Shown here: piece by piece, positions 54,347-61,870 of the stretch
Position numbering within the stretch: position 1 is the first letter of the stretch
How the letters are laid out: the number at the start of each line of letters is the position of its first letter
Source of the DNA: an uncultured Myxococcales bacterium
GTDB lineage: Bacteria > Myxococcota > Myxococcia > Myxococcales > Myxococcaceae
Assembly: GCA_937980205.1 (NCBI GenBank)
Contig: CALJKW010000009.1
Coordinates: 124,001-188,000 of the forward strand
Length of the DNA: 64,000 nt
Reading direction: 5' to 3'
Translations under genes and position numbers: made by a program
Notes under the pieces: generated by a model
Told to the model about the DNA's origin: nothing
Databases searched by the model: none
Seen by the model: only the letters and a program-made list of their open reading frames with translations

Positions 54347-55020
54347 GACTCCTCCTCTGCGTTGAGCGCGGTCGCGGCGTGCGCGCGCATGGCGTCTCCG
54401 GCGGCGCGGGCGTTCTTCGCGCGGATGGCGTTCACCGCCCTGCGGTGCAGCGACGGGTCGAAGACGCCCTTCTTGTAGAGCCCGAGGAAGCGGTCGGGCG
54501 AGCGCAGGTACACGTCGCGCACGAGGTTCGAGAAGACGACGAGCAGCCGGTTGCCGGTGACCTGCACGAGCGCTTCGAAGAAGTCGTAGTCGAGCACCTG
54601 CAGCGCCTGCGGCTTCGCCTTCGGGCTCTCCATCTCGTCGACGATGGCCGACAGCCGCGCGACCGCGTCTTCGTCGGCGAGCACCGCGGCGCGCTCGGCA
54701 CACCAGCCGAACAGCATGCCGCGCAGCTCGTGCAGCTCGCGCAGGATGCCGGGGTCGACGCGGCCGAGCTCGACGAGCGCGGGCAGCACCTCGAGCCCGG
54801 CGCCGAGGAGAAAGTCGCGCACGCGGGTCGCTCCGCCGTGCTTCACCTGGACGAGGCCCCAGCCCTGCAGCCGCTTCACCGCCTCGCGGACGCTCGAGCG
54901 GTTCACCTCGTACTTCTCGGCCAGCTCGCGCTCGGAGGGCAGCGCGTCTCCCGGGCGAAAGCGCCCCTTCATGATGGCGGTCTTCAACGAATCGGCGATG
55001 CGCTCTGCGACGGTGGACAT
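54343..55020 (-). CDS. fadR: GntR-family regulator, FadR-like
   Basis: 225 residues from ATG 55020; ATG 55044 upstream is possible. The winged helix is FadR-type: GDALPSERELAEKYEVNRSSV and REAVKRLQGWGL, then VKHGGATRVRDFLLGAGLEV, which closely follows the corresponding Escherichia coli FadR wing. The C-terminal helical ligand domain has ELRGMLFGWCAERAAV and DFFEALVQVTGNRLLVV. FadR senses long-chain acyl-CoA. Two operators of TGGTCnGACCA type lie directly upstream, shared with the divergent aldehyde dehydrogenase gene, so the regulator probably controls both directions including itself. Confidence 0.82.
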   Translation of the reverse strand: MSTVAERIADSLKTAIMKGRFRPGDALPSERELAEKYEVNRSSVREAVKRLQGWGLVQVKHGGATRVRDFLLGAGLEVLPALVELGRVDPGILRELHELRGMLFGWCAERAAVLADEDAVARLSAIVDEMESPKAKPQALQVLDYDFFEALVQVTGNRLLVVFSNLVRDVYLRSPDRFLGLYKKGVFDPSLHRRAVNAIRAKNARAAGDAMRAHAATALNAEEES

Positions 55021-55022
55021 GG

Positions 55023-55037
55023 ACTGGTCGGACCAGT
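55023..55037. promoter_or_regulatory. FadR-type operator 1
   Basis: ACTGGTCGGACCAGT, a perfect 7-base-arm palindrome matching the FadR core TGGTCnGACCA. It ends three bases from the regulator's start codon. Confidence 0.85.
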
Positions 55038-55049
55038 AGCACATGTGGT

Positions 55050-55064
55050 ACTGGTCCGACCAGT
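55050..55064. promoter_or_regulatory. FadR-type operator 2
   Basis: ACTGGTCCGACCAGT, identical to operator 1 except for the central base. It lies one base before the aldehyde dehydrogenase ATG and 27 bases from operator 1, so two dimers could bind nearly in phase. Confidence 0.85.
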
Positions 55065-55065
55065 C

Positions 55066-56481
55066 ATGCTCTCCGTCCTCTCGTTCCCGAAGTCGTCCGA
55101 GGTGCAGCAGGCGTTCCAGAAGCTGAAGGCGGGGGCGCCCTTCCCCACCGCCGACGAGCGCGAAGACCGGCTCGAGCGGCTCGAGGAGCTGCTCGTGAAG
55201 CACCGCGAGAAGCTCGTCGCCGCGTGCGACGCCGACTTCGGAGGCCGCTCGCGCAACGAGTCGCTCATCGTCGACGTCGTGCTGACGCTCGAGTCCGTGC
55301 GCGACGCGCGCCGCAACGTCCGCCGGTGGATGGAGCGCACGAAGGTGCGGCCCCATGTGGGCTTCCTGGGCTCCGCGGCGTACGTGGAGCACGTGCCGAA
55401 GGGCGTCGTCGGCATCCTCGCGCCGTGGAACTACCCGGTGAACCTGGCGCTGGGCCCGCTCGCCGCCGCGCTCGCTGCCGGCAACCGCGCGCTGGTGAAG
55501 CCGTCGGAGCTGACTCCGAACGTGAGCGCCGCCATCGCCGCGGCAGTGCGCGAGCACTTCACCGCCGAGGAGGTCGCCGTCGTCGAAGGCGGCCCCGACG
55601 TCGCGCAGGCCGTGACGCGGCTGCCGCTCGATCACCTCTTCTTCACCGGCTCGACGCAGGTCGGGAAGCTCGTCGCGCGCGCCGCGGCGGAGAACCTCGT
55701 CCCCGTCACGCTCGAGCTCGGCGGCAAGTCACCCGCGTACGTGCAGGCCGACTACCCCGTCGCCGTCGCGGCCCAGCGCATCGCCATCGGCAAGCTCTTC
55801 AACGGAGGCCAGACCTGCGTCGCCCCCGACTGGGTGCTGCTGCGCGAAGGCAAGGAGGCCGTCTTCGCCGAGGCCTTCCGCCTCGCGGTCGCCGAGCACT
55901 GGGGGCGCGCGCCGCTGACGTCGATGGCGACCGAGCGCGGCCTCGAGCGCATGCGCGCGCTGCTCGCCGACGCGCGGGCGAAGGGGGCCCGCTGCGAGGA
56001 GATCGACTGCGCGACCGGCGCCCGCGGCATCAAGCCCACGCTCGTCTTCCACGTGCGCGACGACATGCGGCTGATGCAGGAGGAGATCTTCGGGCCGCTG
56101 CTGCCGATCGTGAGCTACCGCGACGACGCCGACGCGCTCGCGCGCATCGCCGCGCGGCCGGCTCCGCTGGCGTTCTACGTGTTCGACGAAGACGAGGCGC
56201 GCGCCGGCCAGACGGTCGCCCGCGTCCCCTGCGGAGGCGCCTGCATCAACGACACCCTCGCCCACTTCGCCAACGAGGAGCTGCCCTTCGGCGGCTTCGG
56301 CCAGAGCGGCATCGGCCGCTACCACGGCCGGTATGGGTTCGAGACCTTCTCACACGCGAAGGGCGTGCTGGTCTCGAGCCCCGTGTCCGTCGCGCGCCGG
56401 CTGTACAGCCCGGATGCCGGCGCGCTCGTGGATCGTGCGATGGGTTTCGTCACGAGCCGCTGGGGGCGGCTCATTCGCTGA
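55066..56481 (+). CDS. Aldehyde dehydrogenase (class 3/coniferyl type)
   Basis: 471 residues from ATG 55066; no ribosome site fits because an operator abuts the ATG, so a leaderless mRNA is likely. Catalytic residues Glu217 (TLELGGKSPAY) and Cys251 (GGQTCVAPDW) are intact; APWNYPVNLALGP, FFTGSTQVGK and EEIFGPLLPIV are canonical. The length and the missing N-terminal extension fit class 3 enzymes, which oxidise fatty and aromatic aldehydes. A membrane-anchoring tail is not evident. It completes an alcohol to aldehyde to acid pathway with the divergent GMC oxidases and would be repressed by the FadR-like protein. Confidence 0.92.
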   Translation: MLSVLSFPKSSEVQQAFQKLKAGAPFPTADEREDRLERLEELLVKHREKLVAACDADFGGRSRNESLIVDVVLTLESVRDARRNVRRWMERTKVRPHVGFLGSAAYVEHVPKGVVGILAPWNYPVNLALGPLAAALAAGNRALVKPSELTPNVSAAIAAAVREHFTAEEVAVVEGGPDVAQAVTRLPLDHLFFTGSTQVGKLVARAAAENLVPVTLELGGKSPAYVQADYPVAVAAQRIAIGKLFNGGQTCVAPDWVLLREGKEAVFAEAFRLAVAEHWGRAPLTSMATERGLERMRALLADARAKGARCEEIDCATGARGIKPTLVFHVRDDMRLMQEEIFGPLLPIVSYRDDADALARIAARPAPLAFYVFDEDEARAGQTVARVPCGGACINDTLAHFANEELPFGGFGQSGIGRYHGRYGFETFSHAKGVLVSSPVSVARRLYSPDAGALVDRAMGFVTSRWGRLIR

Positions 56482-56490
56482 ACGAGAAAC

Positions 56491-56522
56491 CGGGTTCGGG
56501 TTCGCGTGCGCGTTCGGGTTCG
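56491..56522. repeat. Hexamer-periodic GTTCGG repeat at a convergent gene end
   Basis: GGGTTCGGGTTCGCG then CGTTCGGGTTCG, directly before the convergent stop at 56523. Shares 18 bases with the tract at 28020. Confidence 0.55.
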
Positions 56523-57383
56523 TCAGTACCTGCCGCCGCGGTTGTAGCGCTCGCTGCGTCCACGCTCGTCGCCACGCTGGCGCCCTTCGCGGTCGAAGCC
56601 CTGGCCCGGGCGCTCGCGGCCCTGCTGCGCGTAGCGGCGCGAGTCGCGGTCGTAGCTGCCGAAGTTGCCCTCGCCGCCCATCGGGCCGTAGCCGCGGCCG
56701 GTGGTCTCCTCGTCGTCGCGGCCGAAGCGCTCGTCGAAGCGCCGCGCGAGGTTGAAGTCGTCGTCGCCGTAGTCCTCGTCGCGGTCGTAGCCGCCGCGCG
56801 ACATGAAGCGGCCCTCGCCGTACGCGCGCTCGTCGTCGCCGCGCGACATGAAGCGGCCCTGCTCGCGATAGCGGCCGCCTTCGTCGCGGCCGTAGCCGCG
56901 CTCGTCACCGCCGCGCCCCATTCCACCGCCGTAACCGCGGCCACCTCCGCCGCGACCTTCGTCGCGGCCGTACTGACGGTACTGGCCGTAGCGCTGCTCG
57001 TTGTGGTGGCGGCTGTCCTCGCGCGCCATCAGCTCGTGGCCGCGGCCTTCTCCGCGCCCCATCTCGTCGTAGCTGCGCAGCTCGTCGCTGCGGCCGTAGG
57101 CGCCGCGGCCGTAGCCTTCGCGCGGATCGCGACCGCGCAGGTCGTCGCGCGGGCCGTCGCCGCGCTCGAAGCCTCCGCGGGTGCTGCGGGACTGCGGCTG
57201 CGGCTGCGGCTGCGAGCGGCTGCTGCTCGTGCCCCGACGCCGCGCCTCGCTCTGCGCGCCGCCGCGACCGCCCATGAAGCGGCCGCTCTCGTCGCGACCG
57301 GTCTCCGTGCGGCCCCGGCCCTTGCTCGGACGCCCGACCTGCTGTCCGGACCGCGTGCTGCCCCTGCGCTGCTGTCCACGCAT
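56523..57383 (-). CDS. Arg/Gly-rich low-complexity protein with GRFM motifs
   Basis: 286 residues from ATG 57383, with AAAGGAA eight bases upstream. Almost entirely disordered: Arg, Gly, Asp, Glu, Tyr and Ser, with RGG-like repeats (GRGGGGRGYGGGMGRGG). A short motif recurs three times: ESGRFMGG, QGRFMSRG and EGRFMSRGG. Similar motifs occur in stress-induced GsiB/KGG-like proteins, but this is not a clear match. RGG/Tyr content is typical of proteins that bind RNA or phase-separate. No membrane or export signal. Confidence 0.72.
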   Translation of the reverse strand: MRGQQRRGSTRSGQQVGRPSKGRGRTETGRDESGRFMGGRGGAQSEARRRGTSSSRSQPQPQPQSRSTRGGFERGDGPRDDLRGRDPREGYGRGAYGRSDELRSYDEMGRGEGRGHELMAREDSRHHNEQRYGQYRQYGRDEGRGGGGRGYGGGMGRGGDERGYGRDEGGRYREQGRFMSRGDDERAYGEGRFMSRGGYDRDEDYGDDDFNLARRFDERFGRDDEETTGRGYGPMGGEGNFGSYDRDSRRYAQQGRERPGQGFDREGRQRGDERGRSERYNRGGRY

Positions 57384-57555
57384 CGATGGTTCCTTTCGCC
57401 TGCGCGAGGCCTGCATGGCCCCACGCCGTGATGCGGGCCGGCGTGCAAGAGAGGGTCCGCCACCTGCCTCAGAGTGAGGCGGGGGCGTGCTTCGTCACCG
57501 GCGCGTAGCGATCGACGCCGGGCGGTCACCGCGACGAAACGGTAAGGTCTCGCGC

Positions 57556-58284
57556 GTGAGCACGGCGATCGTCGACGTGACGTTCATCGACGCGGACTCG
57601 GGGCAGACCCTCATGAAGCTCAAGCTGCCCGCGCGGCAGCTGCCCGACTCGTTCGCGACCGCCACGACGCTCAACCTCGGCCAGGACGACTGGCAGGTGG
57701 TCGAGGCGAGCCCCGTCACCGCGGCCGAGTACATCGCGAAGGGCGCGCTCACGCTGCGGCTGCGCAAGCTGCAGAAGATCGACCCGCGCGACATTCTCTT
57801 CTCGCTGCCGACGGTCGCCGACGAGGTGCCGAAGGGCGTGCCCGGCAGCGGCGAGACCCTGCTCACGCTGCACGAAGACGACTGGCTGCAGCTCGAGCTC
57901 GTGCCCGCGGAGGTCGAAGCACAGCTCGCGCCGGACCTCGCCGCCGTGCGCCGCGTCCTCGAGCAGGAGCGCAAGGGGGCCGCCTTCGAGCGGCTGCACA
58001 TCCGCAAGGCGCTGCCCGCTCCGTTCGGCATGCGCGTGCTGAACGTCGCCGCGCTCGAGCAGCGCTTCGGCGCACGGCGCGGCGTCGCCTGGCTGAACGG
58101 GTCGGGGCTCCTCGAGCACGGGTTCGCCTTCGCGCTGCCGGGCGGCGCGGTGCTCTACGGCGTCGCCGACGGCCCGCGCGTGGCGCAGCTCGGCGTCAGC
58201 CGCGCCGACGCCGACGTGCGCGCACTGCGGGAGGCCGAGCGCCTCTTGCTCGTCGACTGGTGCGCCGCGACGGTCAGCCGGTGA
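57556..58284 (+). CDS. Protein of unknown function
   Basis: 242 residues from GTG 57556 (STAIVDVTFIDADSG follows). No signal peptide. The N-terminus is strand-rich (LMKLKLPARQLPDSF, DDWQVVEASPVTAAEY), followed by RKLQKIDPRDILFSLP, a domain with HEDDWLQLELVP, and a C-terminus with GSGLLEHGFAFALPGG. Acidic and soluble. I do not recognise the family. The 172 bases before it contain no clear feature. The gene after it is an unrelated lipoprotein 81 bases on. Confidence 0.72.
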   Translation: MSTAIVDVTFIDADSGQTLMKLKLPARQLPDSFATATTLNLGQDDWQVVEASPVTAAEYIAKGALTLRLRKLQKIDPRDILFSLPTVADEVPKGVPGSGETLLTLHEDDWLQLELVPAEVEAQLAPDLAAVRRVLEQERKGAAFERLHIRKALPAPFGMRVLNVAALEQRFGARRGVAWLNGSGLLEHGFAFALPGGAVLYGVADGPRVAQLGVSRADADVRALREAERLLLVDWCAATVSR

Positions 58285-58365
58285 GCGCAGCACACACCCG
58301 CAGCTGCGGCGGCCGGGTTGTCGTTGCATTCACGCGCTCGCGCGGGTTTGCTTCGCGGCACACAC

Positions 58366-60753
58366 ATGCGCGCGCTTCGGTCGTTCGCAGTGCTCTTCCT
58401 CTGCGGCTGCCAGTCCGGCGTCTCCATCGACATCGATGGCGGGCTGTCGTTTCCGTGCACTCCCTCGAGCGCGACGGTCCGCACGAAGGAGCAATGCCCC
58501 GGCAACCTGTTCTGCGGCTTCGACGGCAAGTGCCACCCGCCCGACGTCGGCGGGGCGTACGCGTGCCGCGAAGACTTCCACTGCGGCGGCAACTTCCGCT
58601 GCGGGCCGAAGCAGATCTGCGTCGACCCGAGCGCCGATGCGCTCCGCGCCGACGCTCCGACGGTGACGTTCACGGTCGACCGGATCGTGGCGAGCACGCG
58701 GACGCCGTGGGACGCAGGGCTCACGGCGGTCGCGGCGGGACGCACGTTCTATCAACCCTTCGGCAACGGCCCGCTCACCGACGTGACGCCCATCGCGGTG
58801 GCCGACGGTCCCGACGTGTACACGGTGGCGCGATCGCAGGCCGGCTTCGCGCGCTCGCAGCCGCCGCAGCAGTTCTTCGTGGGCCGGGCGCCGCTTCGTG
58901 GTGGACGGCCCGTGACGGACGTCGCCGTCGCGCGCGACCAGGTGTTCGCGACCACGGGCGAGCGGCTGTTCCACTACCAGTGGAGCCCTACCGGCGCGCC
59001 CGGGACGATCGCTCTGCTCGATGCCGGCGTCGAGGTCGCGGCGATCGGCGACCGGCTGCGCTCCGGTAACTCGCCCTTCCCGCTCGTCTTCGAGTTCAAG
59101 CCGGACTCGGGTCACTACCGGGTCTTCGACACCGCCGTGCCGGATGACGTCGGGGTCGAGAACGACGCGTCCGGCAGCAGCATCACCGACATGGCCGACA
59201 CCGACGGGCAGTTCGTGTACGCGATCGTCGACGGGCGCATCGAGATCGCGAACCGCCTGCCGCAGTCCCGCGGCAACATGGTGTTCGGGACCTTCGAGAT
59301 CCACTCGCCCGGCCGGCTGACGTTCATCACGAACTGCTCGGGGTCCGCCGCCAGCGTCGGAGAGAACCTCATCGCGCGGCGTCTGCACGTCACCGACAAC
59401 CCCAACGTAAACCTCACCGAGCAGCCGCTCGTCGCCGTGTCGGTGGACTTCCAGCGCGGCGATGCCGGCGCTCCGTATTGGATGCGCATCGAGCCGAACT
59501 TCAACGTCGGCACCTGCGGAGGCTCCCGGTACCGCCACGTGGCGCGTGGGTTCTGCCCCGCGTGCGACGAAGGAGAACAGCTCGTCGACATGCAGTGGGG
59601 CGTCGACTCGAACGGCGCGTCGGCGCTGCGCTCGGAGTGCTCGCGCGCACCGGACGGCCCGCCGTCGTTCTACGACCTGACGACGGACAGCGCCGGGTTC
59701 TCCTGCATCCGCAAGCGCCGCGCCGACGTGACACCTGTCCCCATCACGCGACGTGGAGCCTCGAACCCGTACGTGTCCGCGGTCGCCTCGCGCGAGACGG
59801 TGCTCACGCGCACGAACGGTCTCAGCGACTACACCCCGGTGACGCTCGACCGGCCGCCGCTGTTCGCGCACTCGTACTCGACGATGATGGGCTCGCGGCT
59901 CGTCGCGTTCGGCCAGCGCAGCATCTACCGCGAGACGCCGAACCTGGGCGTCGCCCTGCACGAGCTGGCCGAAGGCGACGCCCCTGCTCCTGCGTGGGTG
60001 TCGCGAAGCTGGCTGCTGTATGACGACGGCCGCGTGGGGCTGCTGTCGAACCTCGAGCGTGCCGCGCAGGACGCCGAGATCATCGCGGTGCCGACGCGAC
60101 GCGATCTGCGAGGGCCCATCGTCGGCACGATCGTGCAGGCGTCGATGCGAAGTTTCCTGGTGATGACCGCGTACGACACGCTGCTCGCCGGGGACTTGAG
60201 CAACGCCTCGGTCGCCCGACCGGCTGCGATCGAGCCCAAGCTCGTTCCCGAGCCGGGCATCCGGATCCTCTCGGTCGCGCTGCTCGACGCGCCCTCCGAT
60301 GCGACCGAGCTCGCCGAGGGATTCCTGCTCACGGAGAACCGCGTGTTCCTGCTGACGGCGCAGAGCGAGCAGCGGTGGACGGTGTCGCAGATCGACGTGC
60401 CGGAAGGGCAGTGGCTCGAGGTGTGGACGGATCGTGACCGAGGCAGGCTCGGTCGGCGCGACGGCACGGTGTACTCGCTGCCGAGCGGCGTGGCGATCGC
60501 CGAGCCCATCGAGGGTGACCGCACGGTGCTCGACTTTCAGGCGCACTGCGGCCGGGCCTACGCGCTCACCGCCGACGGGCTCTGGCGGCTCGACGCCGCC
60601 GCCGACTCGCCCATCGGGAAATGGCAGCGCGAGACGGTGCTGCCCGCGCGAGCGAACTGGCAGAAGATGTACGGTGCTGCGACCGGCGACCTGTGGGTCT
60701 TCTCCGCGGACGGCACGTCGGCGCTGCTCAAGGGGGCTCCATGCACGCAGTGA
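58366..60753 (+). CDS. Large Cys-rich-headed lipoprotein
   Basis: 795 residues from ATG 58366; MRALRSFAVLFLCGC is a lipoprotein signal. A Cys-rich head (EQCPGNLFCGFDGKC, CREDFHCGGNFRCGP, CVDP) is followed by a long, strand-rich body with repeats such as VFATTGERLFHYQWSP, YAIVDGRIEIANRLP and VFLLTAQSEQRW, which suggests a beta-propeller. Two further Cys pairs are at residues near 400. Typical of myxobacterial surface lipoproteins of unknown function. Its stop overlaps the start of the next gene by 13 bases, so the two are coupled. Confidence 0.8.
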   Translation: MRALRSFAVLFLCGCQSGVSIDIDGGLSFPCTPSSATVRTKEQCPGNLFCGFDGKCHPPDVGGAYACREDFHCGGNFRCGPKQICVDPSADALRADAPTVTFTVDRIVASTRTPWDAGLTAVAAGRTFYQPFGNGPLTDVTPIAVADGPDVYTVARSQAGFARSQPPQQFFVGRAPLRGGRPVTDVAVARDQVFATTGERLFHYQWSPTGAPGTIALLDAGVEVAAIGDRLRSGNSPFPLVFEFKPDSGHYRVFDTAVPDDVGVENDASGSSITDMADTDGQFVYAIVDGRIEIANRLPQSRGNMVFGTFEIHSPGRLTFITNCSGSAASVGENLIARRLHVTDNPNVNLTEQPLVAVSVDFQRGDAGAPYWMRIEPNFNVGTCGGSRYRHVARGFCPACDEGEQLVDMQWGVDSNGASALRSECSRAPDGPPSFYDLTTDSAGFSCIRKRRADVTPVPITRRGASNPYVSAVASRETVLTRTNGLSDYTPVTLDRPPLFAHSYSTMMGSRLVAFGQRSIYRETPNLGVALHELAEGDAPAPAWVSRSWLLYDDGRVGLLSNLERAAQDAEIIAVPTRRDLRGPIVGTIVQASMRSFLVMTAYDTLLAGDLSNASVARPAAIEPKLVPEPGIRILSVALLDAPSDATELAEGFLLTENRVFLLTAQSEQRWTVSQIDVPEGQWLEVWTDRDRGRLGRRDGTVYSLPSGVAIAEPIEGDRTVLDFQAHCGRAYALTADGLWRLDAAADSPIGKWQRETVLPARANWQKMYGAATGDLWVFSADGTSALLKGAPCTQ

Positions 60754-61550
60754 TCGCCGCCGTCGCGGTGCTGCTCGCCGCCGAGGCCACCAAGCCGAAG
60801 CTCCTCGTCCTCGACGTGCAGGCCGCCGGCGGAGCCGAACCCGGCCTCGCGCAGGCCATCACGCAGGCCGTGGTCAGCGAGGCCGAGGCGAAGGGCTTCT
60901 TCCAGGTGCTGTCGTCGCGCGACCTCGCGAACATGGTGAACATCGACCGGCAGAAGCAGCTGTTGGGCTGCGGCGAAGACTCGTCGAGCTGCATGCTCGA
61001 GCTCGGCGGAGCGCTCAACGCGCAGTACGTGCTCGCGGGCACCGTCTCGCGCTTCGGCGATGCGCTGCAGCTGAACCTGCAGATGTTCGACAACAAGAAG
61101 AGCCAGGTCGTGCACCGCGCGACGCGGCTGTCGAAGAACGAGTCGGACCTGCGCACGCAGGTCATCTACGCGGTCGCCGAGGCGACGGGGTCTCCGCTGC
61201 CGCCGCCTCCGTCGAAGGTGCTGCCCATCTCGCTGATCGGCGTCGGCGGCGCCGCGGTGCTGTTCGGCGCCGTGCTCGGCATCGTGACGCTGACGAGCGA
61301 GGCGACGATGGCGTCCGAGCTGCAGCAGGGCCAGATGTTCCCCGACGTGCTGAAGAGCCACGAGTACTACGAGCGCGAGCGCTCGAAGCACGGGACGCAG
61401 CGGACGGTGTCGCTGATCTCCATGCTCGCGGGCGCTGCGCTCGTCGCGGGAGGCATCGTCCTCTTCCCGCCCGACGTGGTGGCCAGCTCGAGCTTGCGTG
61501 TGGCGATGCGCTTCACGCTCAACGGCTTCGCGCTCACCGGCTCGTTCTGA
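60741..61550 (+). CDS. Exported CsgG/TolB-N-like protein with two C-terminal membrane segments
   Basis: 269 residues from ATG 60741, which lies inside the end of the upstream gene; AGGGGG precedes it. MHAVIAAVAVLLAAEA is a signal peptide. The domain (about 18-160) has LLVLDVQAAGGAEPGL, LSSRDLANMVNIDRQ, GCGEDSSSCMLELGG and AQYVLAGTVSRFGDAL, a layout typical of myxobacterial relatives of CsgG/TolB N-terminal domains. Two hydrophobic segments follow (ISLIGVGGAAVLFGAVLGIV, LAGAALVAGGIVLF). Probably part of an envelope assembly with the upstream lipoprotein; function unknown. Confidence 0.78.
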   Translation: MHAVIAAVAVLLAAEATKPKLLVLDVQAAGGAEPGLAQAITQAVVSEAEAKGFFQVLSSRDLANMVNIDRQKQLLGCGEDSSSCMLELGGALNAQYVLAGTVSRFGDALQLNLQMFDNKKSQVVHRATRLSKNESDLRTQVIYAVAEATGSPLPPPPSKVLPISLIGVGGAAVLFGAVLGIVTLTSEATMASELQQGQMFPDVLKSHEYYERERSKHGTQRTVSLISMLAGAALVAGGIVLFPPDVVASSSLRVAMRFTLNGFALTGSF

Positions 61551-61552
61551 AG

Positions 61553-61580
61553 AAATGGGGACAGGCTGTCCCCATTTTTT
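61553..61580. terminator. AAATGGGGACAG/CTGTCCCCATTT palindrome, copy 3
   Basis: Twelve-base arms (61553-61564 and 61566-61577) around one G, followed by a six-base T-run (61575-61580). It sits three bases past the stop at 61550 and three before the convergent stop at 61583, and can act as an intrinsic terminator, best for the plus strand. Same core as the copies near 49.4 kb. Confidence 0.75.
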
Positions 61581-61582
61581 GC

Positions 61583-61723
61583 TCAGTGCCTCGTGCCCCG
61601 CCTCATCGACTGGCCGTTGAAGCGGCGGCCTCCGAGGCTGAAGTTGTTTCGAGGGGGCTGCGGCCTCTGCGGGCGCACGGGTTTCTGCGGTCGCACCGCG
61701 GGCTTCTTCGGATCTGCAGGCAT
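61583..61723 (-). CDS. Small Pro/Arg-rich protein
   Basis: 46 residues from ATG 61723, with AAGGAACGG about seven bases upstream. Begins MPADPKKPAVRPQKPVRPQR and ends FSLGGRRFNGQSMRRGTRH. Very basic, no hydrophobic segment. Similar in style to the 51-residue protein at 47125 and, in its RRF-Gly end, to the Arg/Gly protein at 56523. The ribosome site and the terminator directly after the stop support a real gene. Function unknown. Confidence 0.5.
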   Translation of the reverse strand: MPADPKKPAVRPQKPVRPQRPQPPRNNFSLGGRRFNGQSMRRGTRH

Positions 61724-61870
61724 GGGTGTTCCGTTCCTTCGTGAAAGGGTTCGCTTCGAATCGACGAAAACGACGGCGAGCTCTCAGGAGAACGGGAACA
61801 TGGGAGGCGTGCGCAGGACGCAGCCGCGCGGCCTGACGACGCCGCCGGGTGCGCCCTGACGACGCCCCCT

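Noticed and set aside
57384..57555. Possible small RNA or leader in the gap before the gene at 57556
   Set aside because: No conserved structure, promoter or terminator could be supported by eye.
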